This document shows positions 16,964 through 25,995 of a stretch of DNA of 64,000 nt, piece by piece (positions within the stretch are counted from its first letter, which is position 1; each line of letters begins with the position of its first letter). Both the position numbers and the translations under genes were made by a program. The notes beneath the pieces are model-generated. The model saw only the letters and a list, made by a program, of their open reading frames with translations, did no database searches and had not been told where the DNA came from. The DNA lies in NCBI GenBank assembly GCA_036004405.1, contig DASYRM010000077.1, positions 19,868-83,867 of the forward strand. Reading direction: 5' to 3'. Origin of the DNA: DASYRM01 sp036004405 (GTDB taxonomy: Bacteria > Acidobacteriota > Vicinamibacteria > Vicinamibacterales > UBA2999).

Positions 16964-17416
16964 GTGCGAGCCGTCGTTCAGCGCGTCAGCTCGGCCCGCG
17001 TCCTGATCGACGACCGCGTGGTGGGCGAAATTGGCCGCGGCCTGCTCGTGCTGCTGGGCGTCGGGCGCGACGACACGCCCGCGGATGTCGCGTATGCCGC
17101 CGCGAAGGTGCGCGAGCTCCGCGTGTTCGAAGGGCCCGGCGGCAAGCCGATGGACCAGCCGGTGACGGCGGTCGGCGGCGCGATTCTGGTGGTGTCGCAG
17201 TTCACACTCTACGGCGACGTGCGCCGCGGGCGCCGGCCCTCGTTCGACGCCGCTGCCGCGCCGGCCGACGCGCGCGAGCTGTACGAAGCCTTCGTGAGAG
17301 AATTGCAAACTGCGGGACTGCCCGTCAGCACCGGCGAGTTCCAGGCGATGATGCAGGTCGAGCTCGTCAACGACGGGCCGGTCACGATCCTCGTCGACAG
17401 CCGCCGGACGTTCTGA
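16964..17416 (+). CDS. dtd: D-aminoacyl-tRNA deacylase
   Basis: A 150-residue protein matching Dtd along its full length. It hydrolyses D-aminoacyl-tRNAs (and Gly-tRNA-Ala) in the cytoplasm. The N-terminal MRAVVQRVSSARV, the catalytic VVSQFTLYGD (SQxTL) and the GPVTI loop (cross-subunit GP motif) are intact. The GTG start lies 2 bp after ttcA, which indicates co-transcription. No oddities. Confidence 0.96.
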   Translation: MRAVVQRVSSARVLIDDRVVGEIGRGLLVLLGVGRDDTPADVAYAAAKVRELRVFEGPGGKPMDQPVTAVGGAILVVSQFTLYGDVRRGRRPSFDAAAAPADARELYEAFVRELQTAGLPVSTGEFQAMMQVELVNDGPVTILVDSRRTF

Positions 17417-17437
17417 CGCGTGGCCGCACTCTCGTCC

Positions 17438-18295
17438 ATGCGCCGCACACTGCTCGTTTCCACTCTCGCCGGGGCCCTGTTCGCGTGGCTGCCCGCAGCT
17501 GCGGGTGCGCAGCAGCGGCCGCTCGTGACCGAAGACCCGGAAACCATCGGCGCTGGACGGGTGCTCCTCGAAACCGGCGTCGACTACGGGCGCGGCGTCG
17601 AGTACCCGGTGTCGGGGCTCACCGGGCAGCTCCTGCGCGTGCCGCTCATCGGCGTCAGCGTCGGTATCAGCTCGATTGCCGAGATCCAGTTCGACGGCGG
17701 CCTCTATAACCGGCTCACCATCACCGAGCGCCGGCCCACGGCGCCGCTCGCCAGCCTGGTCACCGCGACCGGGGACTCGACGTCGAGCGTCGAGGATCTG
17801 GTGGTCGCCACCAAGGTGCGCATCCTTGGCGAAACCGCGGGCCGGCCGGCATTCGGTCTGCGCCTGGCCACGAAGCTGCCCAACGCGTCGAACGAGAGCG
17901 GCCTCGGCCTCGACACGACCGATTTCACGGCGTCGATCCTGGTGGGCAAGACCGTCCGCTCGGTCCGTACCGTGGTCAACGGCGGCTTCGGCATTCTGGG
18001 CGACCCGGTGGTCGGCAGCCGGCAGAGCGACGTGATCACCTACGGCGTGTCGCTGGCCCGCGCGCTCACGAAGGCCGCCGAGGTCGTGGGCGAAGTGAAC
18101 GGGCGCTTCGACACGCGCGACGACGAGCCCGATCGGCCGAGCACCACTCGCGGCGCGGTGCGGCTGGGGGCCCGCTACACCGTCGGCGGCTGGCGCGGCG
18201 ACGTCGCCGCGGTCGTCGGCCTGACCGGTCGGGATGCCGGCATCGGCTTCGCGGCCGGGTTCACCTACGTGTTCAACGCCTTCCAGATTCCGTGA
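17438..18295 (+). CDS. Secreted, probably outer-membrane protein
   Basis: About 285 residues with a signal peptide (STLAGALFAWLPAAAGAQ). The mature start, RPLVTEDPETIGAGRVLLETG, resembles the opening of the MetA/phenol-degradation-like outer-membrane family. Alternating strands through the chain and a final FTYVFNAF segment suggest a beta-barrel. A GTG at 17420 would add six residues; ATG at 17438 is preferred because it starts the signal peptide. Its stop overlaps dapF by one base. Function unknown. Confidence 0.65.
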   Translation: MRRTLLVSTLAGALFAWLPAAAGAQQRPLVTEDPETIGAGRVLLETGVDYGRGVEYPVSGLTGQLLRVPLIGVSVGISSIAEIQFDGGLYNRLTITERRPTAPLASLVTATGDSTSSVEDLVVATKVRILGETAGRPAFGLRLATKLPNASNESGLGLDTTDFTASILVGKTVRSVRTVVNGGFGILGDPVVGSRQSDVITYGVSLARALTKAAEVVGEVNGRFDTRDDEPDRPSTTRGAVRLGARYTVGGWRGDVAAVVGLTGRDAGIGFAAGFTYVFNAFQIP

Positions 18296-19113
18296 TGCGA
18301 CCGGTGCGGCTCGTCAAGGCCAACGCCTACGGCAACGACTTCCTGCTCGCGCCCGACGACGGGTCGGTGAGCGATCCCCCGGCCTTTACGCGCGCCGTGT
18401 GCGCGCGCCATCTCGGCATCGGAGCCGACGGGCTGATCCTCTTCACCATGGGGGAGCGCCGGGCCACCATGCGCTTGTGGAACGCCGACGGCAGCGCGTC
18501 GGAGCTCTCGGGTAACGGCTTGCGCTGCCTGGCCGCCCACGTCGCGCGCGCGCAGGACCTGCGGCCGGGCGCCGTGCTGGCGGTGGACACCGATGCCGGG
18601 GTCAAGACGCTCGCCCTCGTGGCGCGAGAGGACGGGCGTTTCACCTTCCGCGCGGCGATGGGCCAGCCCGAGGACCTGCGCGAGACCGAGCTCGTGGCGG
18701 CCGGCGAGACCGTTCGCGCCTCGGTGCTGCGCATGGGCAACCCGCAGTGCATCGTGCTGGGCGCGCTGCCCGCGAGCGAGCGCTTTCAGCGCCTCGGCCC
18801 GGCGCTGTCCACGCACGCGGCGTTTCCCGCCGGCACCAACGTCGAGTTCGCCCACGTCGAGGCGCCGGACCGGGTGCGCATCCTGATCTGGGAGCGCGGG
18901 GTGGGGCCCACCACGTCGTCCGGCACCGGTTCCTCGGCCTCCGCGGTGGCCGCCGCCGCCCACGGCGGGGCGCGCCGCGAGCTGGACGTCGTCGCTCCGG
19001 GCGGCACGCAGCGGGTGGAGTGGACGGCGGACGGCGTGTTCCTGACCGGATGGGCGCACGTCGTGCTGGACGGCGAGTGGACCGGAGGAGAGCCCGTTGC
19101 GCACGTTTCATAA
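18295..19113 (+). CDS. dapF: Diaminopimelate epimerase homologue with Ser at one catalytic Cys
   Basis: A 272-residue member of the DapF fold. The N-terminal NAYGNDFL and SGNGLRC (Cys78, first catalytic cysteine) are intact, as is RMGNPQCI. DapF interconverts LL- and meso-diaminopimelate using two Cys. The second site, normally TxACGTG, reads GVGPTTSSGTGSSA, with Ser209 where Cys is expected. Either this is a lineage-specific variant or a changed activity. It follows a secreted protein by a 1-bp overlap, and the next gene begins 17 bp inside its 3' end. Confidence 0.8.
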   Translation: MRPVRLVKANAYGNDFLLAPDDGSVSDPPAFTRAVCARHLGIGADGLILFTMGERRATMRLWNADGSASELSGNGLRCLAAHVARAQDLRPGAVLAVDTDAGVKTLALVAREDGRFTFRAAMGQPEDLRETELVAAGETVRASVLRMGNPQCIVLGALPASERFQRLGPALSTHAAFPAGTNVEFAHVEAPDRVRILIWERGVGPTTSSGTGSSASAVAAAAHGGARRELDVVAPGGTQRVEWTADGVFLTGWAHVVLDGEWTGGEPVAHVS

Positions 19114-20614
19114 GGCGCTCGAGGCGGTAGAAACCTACTCTCCGGCCGAGGAACAGTTCAACAACCGGCGGCGCACGGTCGGCCTGTACCTGGGACCGCT
19201 GCTCCTCATCTCCCTGATCGCCGCTCCGCTTCCGATCGCGGCCCCGGCCCACAAGCTGGCCGGCGTGCTGGCGATGATGGTGGCGTTCTGGGTGACCGAG
19301 GCGCTGCCGCTCGCCGTCACCGCCATGCTTGGCCCGGTGCTCGCGGTCATCCTGCGCATCGTGCCGGTGCGCGCGGCCTTCGCATCGTTTTCCGACCCGG
19401 TCATCTTCGTCTTCATCGGCGGCTTCATCCTGGCCGAGGCCATGTTCGTGCACGGCGTCGACCAGCGCATCGCCTACACCGCGCTGTCGCAGCGCTTCGT
19501 CGGCACCAGCGCCACGCGCATCCTGCTGGTGTTCGGCGGCGTCACCATGCTGCTCTCGATGTGGATGAGCAACACGGCGACGACGGCCATGATGTACCCC
19601 ATCGGGCTGTCGATGTGCGCGCACCTCGCACGCGGTGGGGCGGCGGGCGCTCGCCAGTTCGCGCTGGTGGTCATGCTGATCACGTCGTTTGGCGCGTCCA
19701 TCGGCGGCATGGGCACGCCGGTCGGCACGCCACCCAACCTGATCGGCATCGGCATGCTGCAGCGCCTCACCGGCACCAGCGTCAGCTTCTTCCACTGGAT
19801 GGCGCTCGGCGTGCCGGTGATGATCGTGATGTTCGCCTTCGTGGCGCTGCAGTTCTACTTCGCCGGCACGCGGCACATGATCATCGACGCGGGCAGCACT
19901 GCACGGATCCGCGAGCAGCTGGCCAAGCTCGGGCCGGTGACGCGCGGACAGCGCAACGTGCTCATCGCCTTCGCGATCACGGTCGTGCTGTGGGTGACGC
20001 CCGGGCTCTTCGCGCTGGTGGGCGTCGACGACTCTCCGTTGGCGCGCGCGTACACGCAAGCCATGCCGGAGAGCGTAGCCGCGCTGGTGGGCGCCACGCT
20101 CCTGTTCCTGCTGCCGGTCGACTGGAAGGCGCGCCGCTTCACGCTGACCTGGGACGAAGCCCTCAAGATCGACTGGGGCATCGTGTTGTTGTACGGCGGC
20201 GGGCTGGCGATGGGCGAGCTGGCGTTCCAGACCGGGCTGGCCGAGGCGATCGGCCGCGGCGTCACCTCGTGGCTCCCGTCGCACTCGACGGCCTCGCTGA
20301 CGATGATCTTCACCGGGACGGCGATCGTGCTCTCGGAGGCCACGTCGAACACCGCCGCGGCCAACATGATCATTCCGATCGCGATCGCGGTCTCACAAGC
20401 CGCGGGCGTCCCCCCGCTCGAGCCGGCGCTGGGCGCCACGCTGGGCGCCAGCATGGGCTTCATGATGCCGGTGTCCACGCCGCCGAACGCCATCGTCTAC
20501 AGCTCCGGCTTCGTTCCGATCACCAAGATGATGCGCTACGGCATCATGCTCGACATCGTCGGGTTCTTTGTGATTGTCGGGATGGTGCTGCTGCTCGGAC
20601 CGCTGGTGTTGTAA
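19097..20614 (+). CDS. SLC13/DASS-family anion (dicarboxylate) transporter
   Basis: A 505-residue membrane transporter with about 11 hydrophobic segments. The duplicated SNT/SNT-like ligand and sodium sites are visible: WMSNTATTAMMYP in the first half and ATSNTAAANMIIP in the second, each paired with a PxGTPPN or STPPNA motif (GTPVGTPPNL and MPVSTPPNAIV). This is the pattern of sodium-coupled dicarboxylate/sulfate symporters. The TTG start is supported by GGAGGAG 6 bp upstream. It overlaps dapF by 17 bp. Substrate not predictable. Confidence 0.9.
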   Translation: MRTFHKALEAVETYSPAEEQFNNRRRTVGLYLGPLLLISLIAAPLPIAAPAHKLAGVLAMMVAFWVTEALPLAVTAMLGPVLAVILRIVPVRAAFASFSDPVIFVFIGGFILAEAMFVHGVDQRIAYTALSQRFVGTSATRILLVFGGVTMLLSMWMSNTATTAMMYPIGLSMCAHLARGGAAGARQFALVVMLITSFGASIGGMGTPVGTPPNLIGIGMLQRLTGTSVSFFHWMALGVPVMIVMFAFVALQFYFAGTRHMIIDAGSTARIREQLAKLGPVTRGQRNVLIAFAITVVLWVTPGLFALVGVDDSPLARAYTQAMPESVAALVGATLLFLLPVDWKARRFTLTWDEALKIDWGIVLLYGGGLAMGELAFQTGLAEAIGRGVTSWLPSHSTASLTMIFTGTAIVLSEATSNTAAANMIIPIAIAVSQAAGVPPLEPALGATLGASMGFMMPVSTPPNAIVYSSGFVPITKMMRYGIMLDIVGFFVIVGMVLLLGPLVL

Positions 20615-20627
20615 TCCGCGTACGGAG

Positions 20628-21227
20628 CTAACGTGGGCTGCGCGAAGACTGCGCGGCCGGACGTTCTTCGAGCTCCGCCACCAGCCGCTCCAGATCGGTC
20701 TTGAGACCCGGAAGTGCCTCGGAGGCCTTGATGTCGTCGCCCGCCTCCACCCATGCGCGAGCTTCTTGCACGGATGCGGTCAACCGGGCCTGGAGCGGGC
20801 GGGCGCGTCGGGCGCGGGCGCGCGCCGGTCCGGAGCTGGCGATCGTGATCAGGCGCTGGGCACGCGCCTGAAGCGCCAGCACCTCGGCCAGGGCGGCCTG
20901 TGCGTCGCGCTTCAACACCGCGCGGGCGTCGCCGGCGGCGCGCGTCGCCGTCTGGGCGCGCTCGCGGCTGTCGAGGGCATGCGCGAGCGCCTGCTTGAAG
21001 TCGCGCTGGCCGACGGCATCGCGTGCCTGGGTCAGGGCGGTTCGCGCGGCCGTGAGATCGGCGGGCGCGAAGCGCTCGGCGCCGGCGGACACGGCAACTT
21101 CGATGGCGGCCTGCGCTTGATCGATCTCTCTGGTGGGAGGTTCGGCGCAGCCGGCGGCGGCAGCACACAGCGCGAGGAGCGCGCACAGCCACGTGGCGGC
21201 GCGCGCACGCGGCGGCGGCAGGAGCAT
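20628..21227 (-). CDS. DUF4398-like lipoprotein
   Basis: A 199-residue protein with a lipoprotein signal (LCALLALCAAAAGC, acylation Cys in AAGC). The mature chain is strongly helical and Ala/Arg-rich (EIDQAQAAIEVAVSAGAERF, ALTQARDAVGQRDFKQALAH), like the DUF4398 tetratricopeptide-like lipoproteins. It would be attached to a periplasmic membrane face. The start is 21 bp from the divergent radC start, so the two promoters must overlap. A TATACT sequence (minus strand, 21238-21243) could be its -10. Function unknown. Confidence 0.7.
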   Translation of the reverse strand: MLLPPPRARAATWLCALLALCAAAAGCAEPPTREIDQAQAAIEVAVSAGAERFAPADLTAARTALTQARDAVGQRDFKQALAHALDSRERAQTATRAAGDARAVLKRDAQAALAEVLALQARAQRLITIASSGPARARARRARPLQARLTASVQEARAWVEAGDDIKASEALPGLKTDLERLVAELEERPAAQSSRSPR

Positions 21228-21248
21228 CAGATCGTCGAGTATAAACGA

Positions 21249-21968
21249 ATGCGTCACCTCGCTCCGCACGATCGGCCGCGTGAAAAGCTGGAACGCCTCG
21301 GCGCCGGCGCGCTTGGCGACAACGAGCTGCTCGCGCTCGTGCTGGCCAGCGGCTCGGCCGCCCGCGACGCGCTGACGCTGGCGAACGACCTGCTCGACCA
21401 CTTCGGTGGCCTGCGCGGTCTCACGCGCGCCGCCGCCGACGATCTCCAGCTGGTGCGCGGCGTCGGCGCCGCCCGCGCGGCGCAGGTGCTGGCGGCGGTC
21501 GAGCTCGGGCGCCGCACGCTGGTGCGCGAAGCGGCCGAACGTCCACGGCTGGGCACGCCGCGACAGATCGCAGCGCTCCTGCTGCCGCAATACGGCGCCC
21601 GTCCGGTGGAGCACTTCGGCCTGGTGATGCTCGACACCAAGCACCGGATGTTGCGCGTGCGCATCGTCTCGATCGGGTGCCTCGACAGCACCGTCGTGCA
21701 CCCGCGCGAGGTCTTTCGCGAGGCGGCCGCGGCCTCGGCCGCCGCCATCGTGCTCTTCCACAACCATCCGTCCGGCGATCCGGCGCCGAGCCCGGACGAC
21801 CTCGCGCTCACCGCGCGGATGGTCAAGGCCGGTTCCATCATGGGCATCGACGTGCTCGATCACATCGTCCTCGCGGACCAGCGCTACTTCTCGTTCGCCG
21901 AATCGGGACAGCTCCCGCCCCCCGTGGCCGCGCGCACCGCGGCCGACCTCGCGGAACGGGCGGGGTAA
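21249..21968 (+). CDS. radC: RadC family JAB-domain protein
   Basis: A 239-residue protein with an N-terminal helix-hairpin-helix region (VRGVGAARAAQVLAAVELGR) and a C-terminal JAB/MPN domain. The metal site is FHNHPSGDPAPSPDD (HxHPSG..D) and RVVSIG-type strands precede it. The family is called RadC, but a DNA-repair role has been questioned and its activity remains unclear. ATG at 21249 is the only start compatible with the divergent lipoprotein. Its stop is 13 bp before larC. Confidence 0.92.
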   Translation: MRHLAPHDRPREKLERLGAGALGDNELLALVLASGSAARDALTLANDLLDHFGGLRGLTRAAADDLQLVRGVGAARAAQVLAAVELGRRTLVREAAERPRLGTPRQIAALLLPQYGARPVEHFGLVMLDTKHRMLRVRIVSIGCLDSTVVHPREVFREAAAASAAAIVLFHNHPSGDPAPSPDDLALTARMVKAGSIMGIDVLDHIVLADQRYFSFAESGQLPPPVAARTAADLAERAG

Positions 21969-21980
21969 GATGAGTGGATT

Positions 21981-23195
21981 GTGACGGTGCTGTACTTCGA
22001 CTGCTTCTCGGGTTCGTCGGGCGACATGGTGCTCGGCGCCCTGATCGACGCAGGCGTCCCGCTGGCCGAAGTCCGGCGTGCGCTCGGCAGCCTGGCCGTC
22101 GATCCCGATGCGGTCTGGACCGAGCCCGTCGTGCGGACGGGCATCCGCGCCACGAAGTTCTGCGTCCGCGGGGAAGACTCCGTGCACACCCACTCCCACG
22201 GACACGAACCGCATCGCACCCTGGCGGAGATCGGCGCGCTCATCGACGGCTCGGCGCTCAGCGTCGCGGGCAAGGCACGTGCGAAAGCGCTGTTCTGCCG
22301 GCTCGGTAGCGTCGAGGCTGCCATTCACGGCGTGCCACTGGAACAGGTGCACCTGCACGAAGTGGGCGCGCTCGATTCGATCATCGACATCGTGGGAGCC
22401 GTCCACGCCCTCGAACATCTCGGCGCCGACCGCATCGTGGCGTCGCCGCTCAACGTCGGCAGCGGCACCGTCCGCGCCGCGCACGGCATCTATCCGGTTC
22501 CCGCCCCCGCCACGCTGCAGCTGCTGGCCGGCGCGCCCGTGTACGCCGGACCGCAGAAGGCCGAGATGGTGACGCCGACGGGCGCGTTGCTCATCAGCAG
22601 CTACGCCTCGGCGTTCGGTCCGCTTCCCGCGATGACGGTACGGACCATCGGCTACGGCGCGGGCGCGCGCGACCTTCCCGACGCGCCCAATGTGTTGCGG
22701 GTCGTGATCGGCGAGGAGCAGACCACCGCGGACGCCGCGCCCAATCGCGTGGTGGTCATCGAGGCCGAGATCGACGACATGACGCCGCAGCTCTTTGGCG
22801 CCGTCATGGACGCGCTGCTCGCGGCGGGCGCGCTCGACGTGTTCTATACGCCGGTCCAGATGAAGAAGAACCGTCCCGGCACCCTGCTGACCGTCATCGC
22901 TCCAACCGGGGCGCGCGCGGCGCTGACCGGGCTCATCTTCCGGGAGACCACCACGATCGGCGTGCGCTACCGGGAGTCGGAACGCGAAGTGCTCGATCGC
23001 GAGATCGTCGAGGTCTCGACGGCCGTCGGGCCGATTCGCGTCAAGATCGCCCGGCAAGGGGGCGCCGTGCTCAACATCGCGCCCGAGTTCGACGACTGCG
23101 TCCGCGCGGCGGCGGCCGCCGGCCGCCCGGTGAAGGATGTGCAGGCTCTCGCGGTCCGCGCCTTCCACGACCGCCCCCAGGGAGCTTCCGCGTGA
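21981..23195 (+). CDS. larC: LarC, nickel-pincer cofactor insertion enzyme
   Basis: A 404-residue protein matching LarC, the CTP-dependent cyclometallase that inserts nickel into the pyridinium-bisthiocarboxylate cofactor. The N-terminal DCFSGSSGDMVLGAL, a His-rich THSHGHEPH segment and the VHLHEVGALDSIIDI motif are diagnostic. In Lactobacillus LarC is made by a programmed frameshift; here it is one continuous frame. No larA, larB or larE lies in the window, so the cofactor client must be encoded elsewhere. The stop overlaps metG by 4 bp. Confidence 0.9.
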   Translation: MTVLYFDCFSGSSGDMVLGALIDAGVPLAEVRRALGSLAVDPDAVWTEPVVRTGIRATKFCVRGEDSVHTHSHGHEPHRTLAEIGALIDGSALSVAGKARAKALFCRLGSVEAAIHGVPLEQVHLHEVGALDSIIDIVGAVHALEHLGADRIVASPLNVGSGTVRAAHGIYPVPAPATLQLLAGAPVYAGPQKAEMVTPTGALLISSYASAFGPLPAMTVRTIGYGAGARDLPDAPNVLRVVIGEEQTTADAAPNRVVVIEAEIDDMTPQLFGAVMDALLAAGALDVFYTPVQMKKNRPGTLLTVIAPTGARAALTGLIFRETTTIGVRYRESEREVLDREIVEVSTAVGPIRVKIARQGGAVLNIAPEFDDCVRAAAAAGRPVKDVQALAVRAFHDRPQGASA

Positions 23196-25129
23196 GCCGC
23201 TACTACCTGACCACCGCGATCGACTACGTCAACAGCCGTCCACACCTCGGCACCGCCTACGAGAAGGTGACGGCCGACGTCATCGCGCGCTACAAGCGGC
23301 TCGCCGGCTTCGACGTCCATTTCCTGATGGGCAACGACGAGCACTCGCAGAACGTCTACCGGCGGGCGGTCGAGGAGGGGCTCCACAACAACCCGGTCGC
23401 CTACTGCGACCGGATGGAAGCGGAGTTCACCTCCGTCTGGAAAGCGCTGCACTGCTCCTACGACGACTTCATCCGCACGACGCAGCCGCGCCACAAGGCG
23501 GCGGTGCAGAAGCTGGCGCAGGCCGCCTACGACGCCGGCGACATCTACGAGGGCGTCTACGAGGGCTGGTACTGCGTGTCGTGCGAGGCGTTCAAGCCGG
23601 AAAAGGATCTGGTGGACGGCAAGTGCCCGCTTCACCCGACGCTGACGCCCGAGTGGATTCGGGAAAAGAACTTCTTCTTCCGCCTCTCGAAGTACCGCGA
23701 CCGGCTGATCAAACACTTCGAGGCGAACCCAGGGTTCCTCGAGCCCGAGATCCGGCGCAACGAAATCCTGCGGCTCCTCGACGCCGGCCTCGAGGACATC
23801 TCGATGAGCCGCGCGGGGCAGTCGTGGGGCGTGCCGCTGCCGTTCGACCCCGACAGCGTCGTGTACGTGTGGTTCGACGCGCTCATCAACTACGCGACCG
23901 CGGTCGGCTACGGCACCGACGACGCTATGCTGGCGAAATGGTGGCCGGCCGATCTGCACGTCATCGGCAAGGACATCACGCGCTTCCACACCGTCTTCTG
24001 GCCGGCGATGCTGTGGAGCGCGGGGCTCGAGGCCCCTCGTCAGGTGTTCGGCCACGGCTGGCTGCACTACGGCGGGCAGCGGATGAGCAAGTCGCTCGGC
24101 ACCAGCGTGGACCCGGTGGAGGCGGCCGCGAAATTCGGTGCGGACGCCATCCGGCTGTACCTCACGAAAGAGATCACGTACGGCAGCGACGGCGACTTCA
24201 CCTGGGAGCGCTTCGAAGAGCGCTACAACGTGGACCTCGCCAACAACTTCGGCAACCTGGTGAGCCGCGTGGTGTCGATGGCGGACAAGTACCGCGGCGG
24301 CCGCATCGCACCGGCGGGCGACGGCGGCCGACTGGCCGGCGTGGCGGGGGCCGCGTTCGAACGCTACCGCGCGGCCATGGACGCCTTCGCGCTGCACGAG
24401 GGGGTGGCCGCGGCCTATCAGCTGGTGGATGCGGCCAACGTCTTCATCGCCGACAACGCGCCGTGGAAGCTCGCCAAGGATCCGGGCAACGCCGCGCGGC
24501 TCGACGCCGTGCTGTTCGAAGCCGCCGAGGCCGTGCGCGTCGCCGCGGTGCTGCTGCTCCCGGTGATGCCGTCGTCGTGCGCCGAGATTCTGCGGCGCAT
24601 TGGCGCCCCCGTCATCGGCGAGGGGCTCCGCCTCGACCACGCTCGCTGGCAGTCGGCCGGGGAACGCCCCAGCGTCCAGGGCGCGCCCATGTGGCCCCGT
24701 TCCGAATCCAAGGAGATCACCGTGACTGAACCCGCTGCACCCGCGCCGGCAGAGGCCGCGCCGGCTCCTGCCGTGGCCGCTCCCGCTCCCGCGGCAGACG
24801 CGCGCATCGGCCTCGAAGACTTCCTGAAGGTCGAGCTGCGCGTCGCGAAGGTGCGCGAGGCCTCAGCGATGCCGAAGTCGAAGAAGCTGATTCGGCTGCT
24901 CGTGGACGCCGGCGACGCGGAGCCGCGCACGATCCTGGCGGGCATCGCCGAGGGCTATCAGCCCGAACAGCTGGTGGGGAAGACGATTGTCATCGTCGCC
25001 AACCTGAAGCCGCGCCCGATGATGGGCACGGAGTCGAACGGGATGGTGCTGGCCGCCAGCGGACCAGGGCAGGCGCCCATCCTCGTCGCCGCCGACGACA
25101 GCCTGCCTCCCGGCACCCGGGTGGGCTGA
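23192..25129 (+). CDS. metG: Methionyl-tRNA synthetase with C-terminal tRNA-binding domain
   Basis: A 645-residue class I synthetase that charges tRNA-Met. The HIGH motif is RPHLGTAYE, KMSKS is RMSKSLGTS, and the zinc knuckle CVSC..CPLH is in the connective insert. After the anticodon domain an Ala/Pro-rich linker (about residues 512-540) joins an OB-fold tRNA-binding domain (DFLKVELRVAKVREA, GTESNGMVLAA). The GTG start overlaps larC by 4 bp. TatD follows 10 bp after the stop, a common pairing. Confidence 0.97.
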   Translation: MSRYYLTTAIDYVNSRPHLGTAYEKVTADVIARYKRLAGFDVHFLMGNDEHSQNVYRRAVEEGLHNNPVAYCDRMEAEFTSVWKALHCSYDDFIRTTQPRHKAAVQKLAQAAYDAGDIYEGVYEGWYCVSCEAFKPEKDLVDGKCPLHPTLTPEWIREKNFFFRLSKYRDRLIKHFEANPGFLEPEIRRNEILRLLDAGLEDISMSRAGQSWGVPLPFDPDSVVYVWFDALINYATAVGYGTDDAMLAKWWPADLHVIGKDITRFHTVFWPAMLWSAGLEAPRQVFGHGWLHYGGQRMSKSLGTSVDPVEAAAKFGADAIRLYLTKEITYGSDGDFTWERFEERYNVDLANNFGNLVSRVVSMADKYRGGRIAPAGDGGRLAGVAGAAFERYRAAMDAFALHEGVAAAYQLVDAANVFIADNAPWKLAKDPGNAARLDAVLFEAAEAVRVAAVLLLPVMPSSCAEILRRIGAPVIGEGLRLDHARWQSAGERPSVQGAPMWPRSESKEITVTEPAAPAPAEAAPAPAVAAPAPAADARIGLEDFLKVELRVAKVREASAMPKSKKLIRLLVDAGDAEPRTILAGIAEGYQPEQLVGKTIVIVANLKPRPMMGTESNGMVLAASGPGQAPILVAADDSLPPGTRVG

Positions 25130-25139
25130 CGCCGTCCCT

Positions 25140-25919
25140 GTGGTCGACAGTCACTGTCATATCGCCGGACAGGAGTTCGCCGGCGATCTCGAGGCGGTTG
25201 TGGCCCGCGCCCGGGCTGCAGGCCTGGAAGGCGCCCTGACCATCCTGGCGGCCGACGACGACGTGGAGCAGCGCCAGGCCTCGGTCGTCCAGCGGCTGTG
25301 GCCCGAGGTGCGCTTCTCGATCGGCATCCATCCGCATGCGGCGGGGAAGTTCGCCGAGTCGCCCGCGAGCGCGGCCGCGGCCGTCGACGCCGCCATCGCC
25401 GCCCTGCCGGCCACGCGCGCGGTCGGCGAAATCGGGCTCGACTACCACTACGACTTCGCGCCCCGCGACGCCCAGCACGCCGTGTTCCGCGCCCAGATCG
25501 CGCTGGCGCGGCGCCACCGGCTGCCGATCGTCATCCACACGCGCGAGGCGGAAGACGACACCTTCGGGATTCTGGCGGACGAGCAGGCGGGCGAGATACC
25601 GGTGGTTTTCCACTGCTTCACTGGCAATACGGCGACCGCCCGGCGCGTCCTGGACGCGGGGTACGACCTGTCGCTCGCGGGCATCGTGACGTTCCCCCGT
25701 GCCACGGAACTCAAGGAGGTTGCGGCCTTCGTGCCGCTGGACCGCCTGCTCATCGAGACCGACAGCCCGTACCTCGCGCCGGTGCCGCATCGCGGCAAAC
25801 GCAACGAGCCGGCCCACGTGGCACTCGTGGCCGACCACGTCGCCTCACTGCGCGGCGACACGTCCGAGCGGATTCGCGCCGCGACCACGGCCACCTTCCG
25901 CCGCATCTTCAACCCGTAA
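25140..25919 (+). CDS. tatD: TatD family metal-dependent hydrolase/DNase
   Basis: A 259-residue TIM-barrel hydrolase. Metal ligands are visible: VDSHCHI (HxH), GEIGLDYHYDF (Glu), VIHTREAEDDT, FHCFTG and LIETDSPYLAP. TatD proteins have 3'-5' exonuclease activity on DNA and RNA. The GTG start gives the expected VDSHCH opening. It is downstream of metG with a 10-bp gap, so likely in that operon. The 77 bp after its stop lead into the polyprenyl synthase gene. Confidence 0.93.
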   Translation: MVDSHCHIAGQEFAGDLEAVVARARAAGLEGALTILAADDDVEQRQASVVQRLWPEVRFSIGIHPHAAGKFAESPASAAAAVDAAIAALPATRAVGEIGLDYHYDFAPRDAQHAVFRAQIALARRHRLPIVIHTREAEDDTFGILADEQAGEIPVVFHCFTGNTATARRVLDAGYDLSLAGIVTFPRATELKEVAAFVPLDRLLIETDSPYLAPVPHRGKRNEPAHVALVADHVASLRGDTSERIRAATTATFRRIFNP

Positions 25920-25995
25920 CCCCAAGACCGCACACGGATTAGGGTGGTTCGATTCGTTGACACCCCGCGCGCGGATATGGTGTGATCAACGCGGA

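Noticed and set aside
20628..23168. 846-codon open frame on the minus strand
   Set aside because: Only the segment up to 21227 has a lipoprotein signal and family pattern. The rest is antisense to radC, larC and metG and is rich in Arg/His/Gly, a GC-bias shadow.
25942..25951. GGTTCGATTC, a tRNA T-loop-like sequence
   Set aside because: No T-stem, anticodon arm or acceptor stem can be formed around it.
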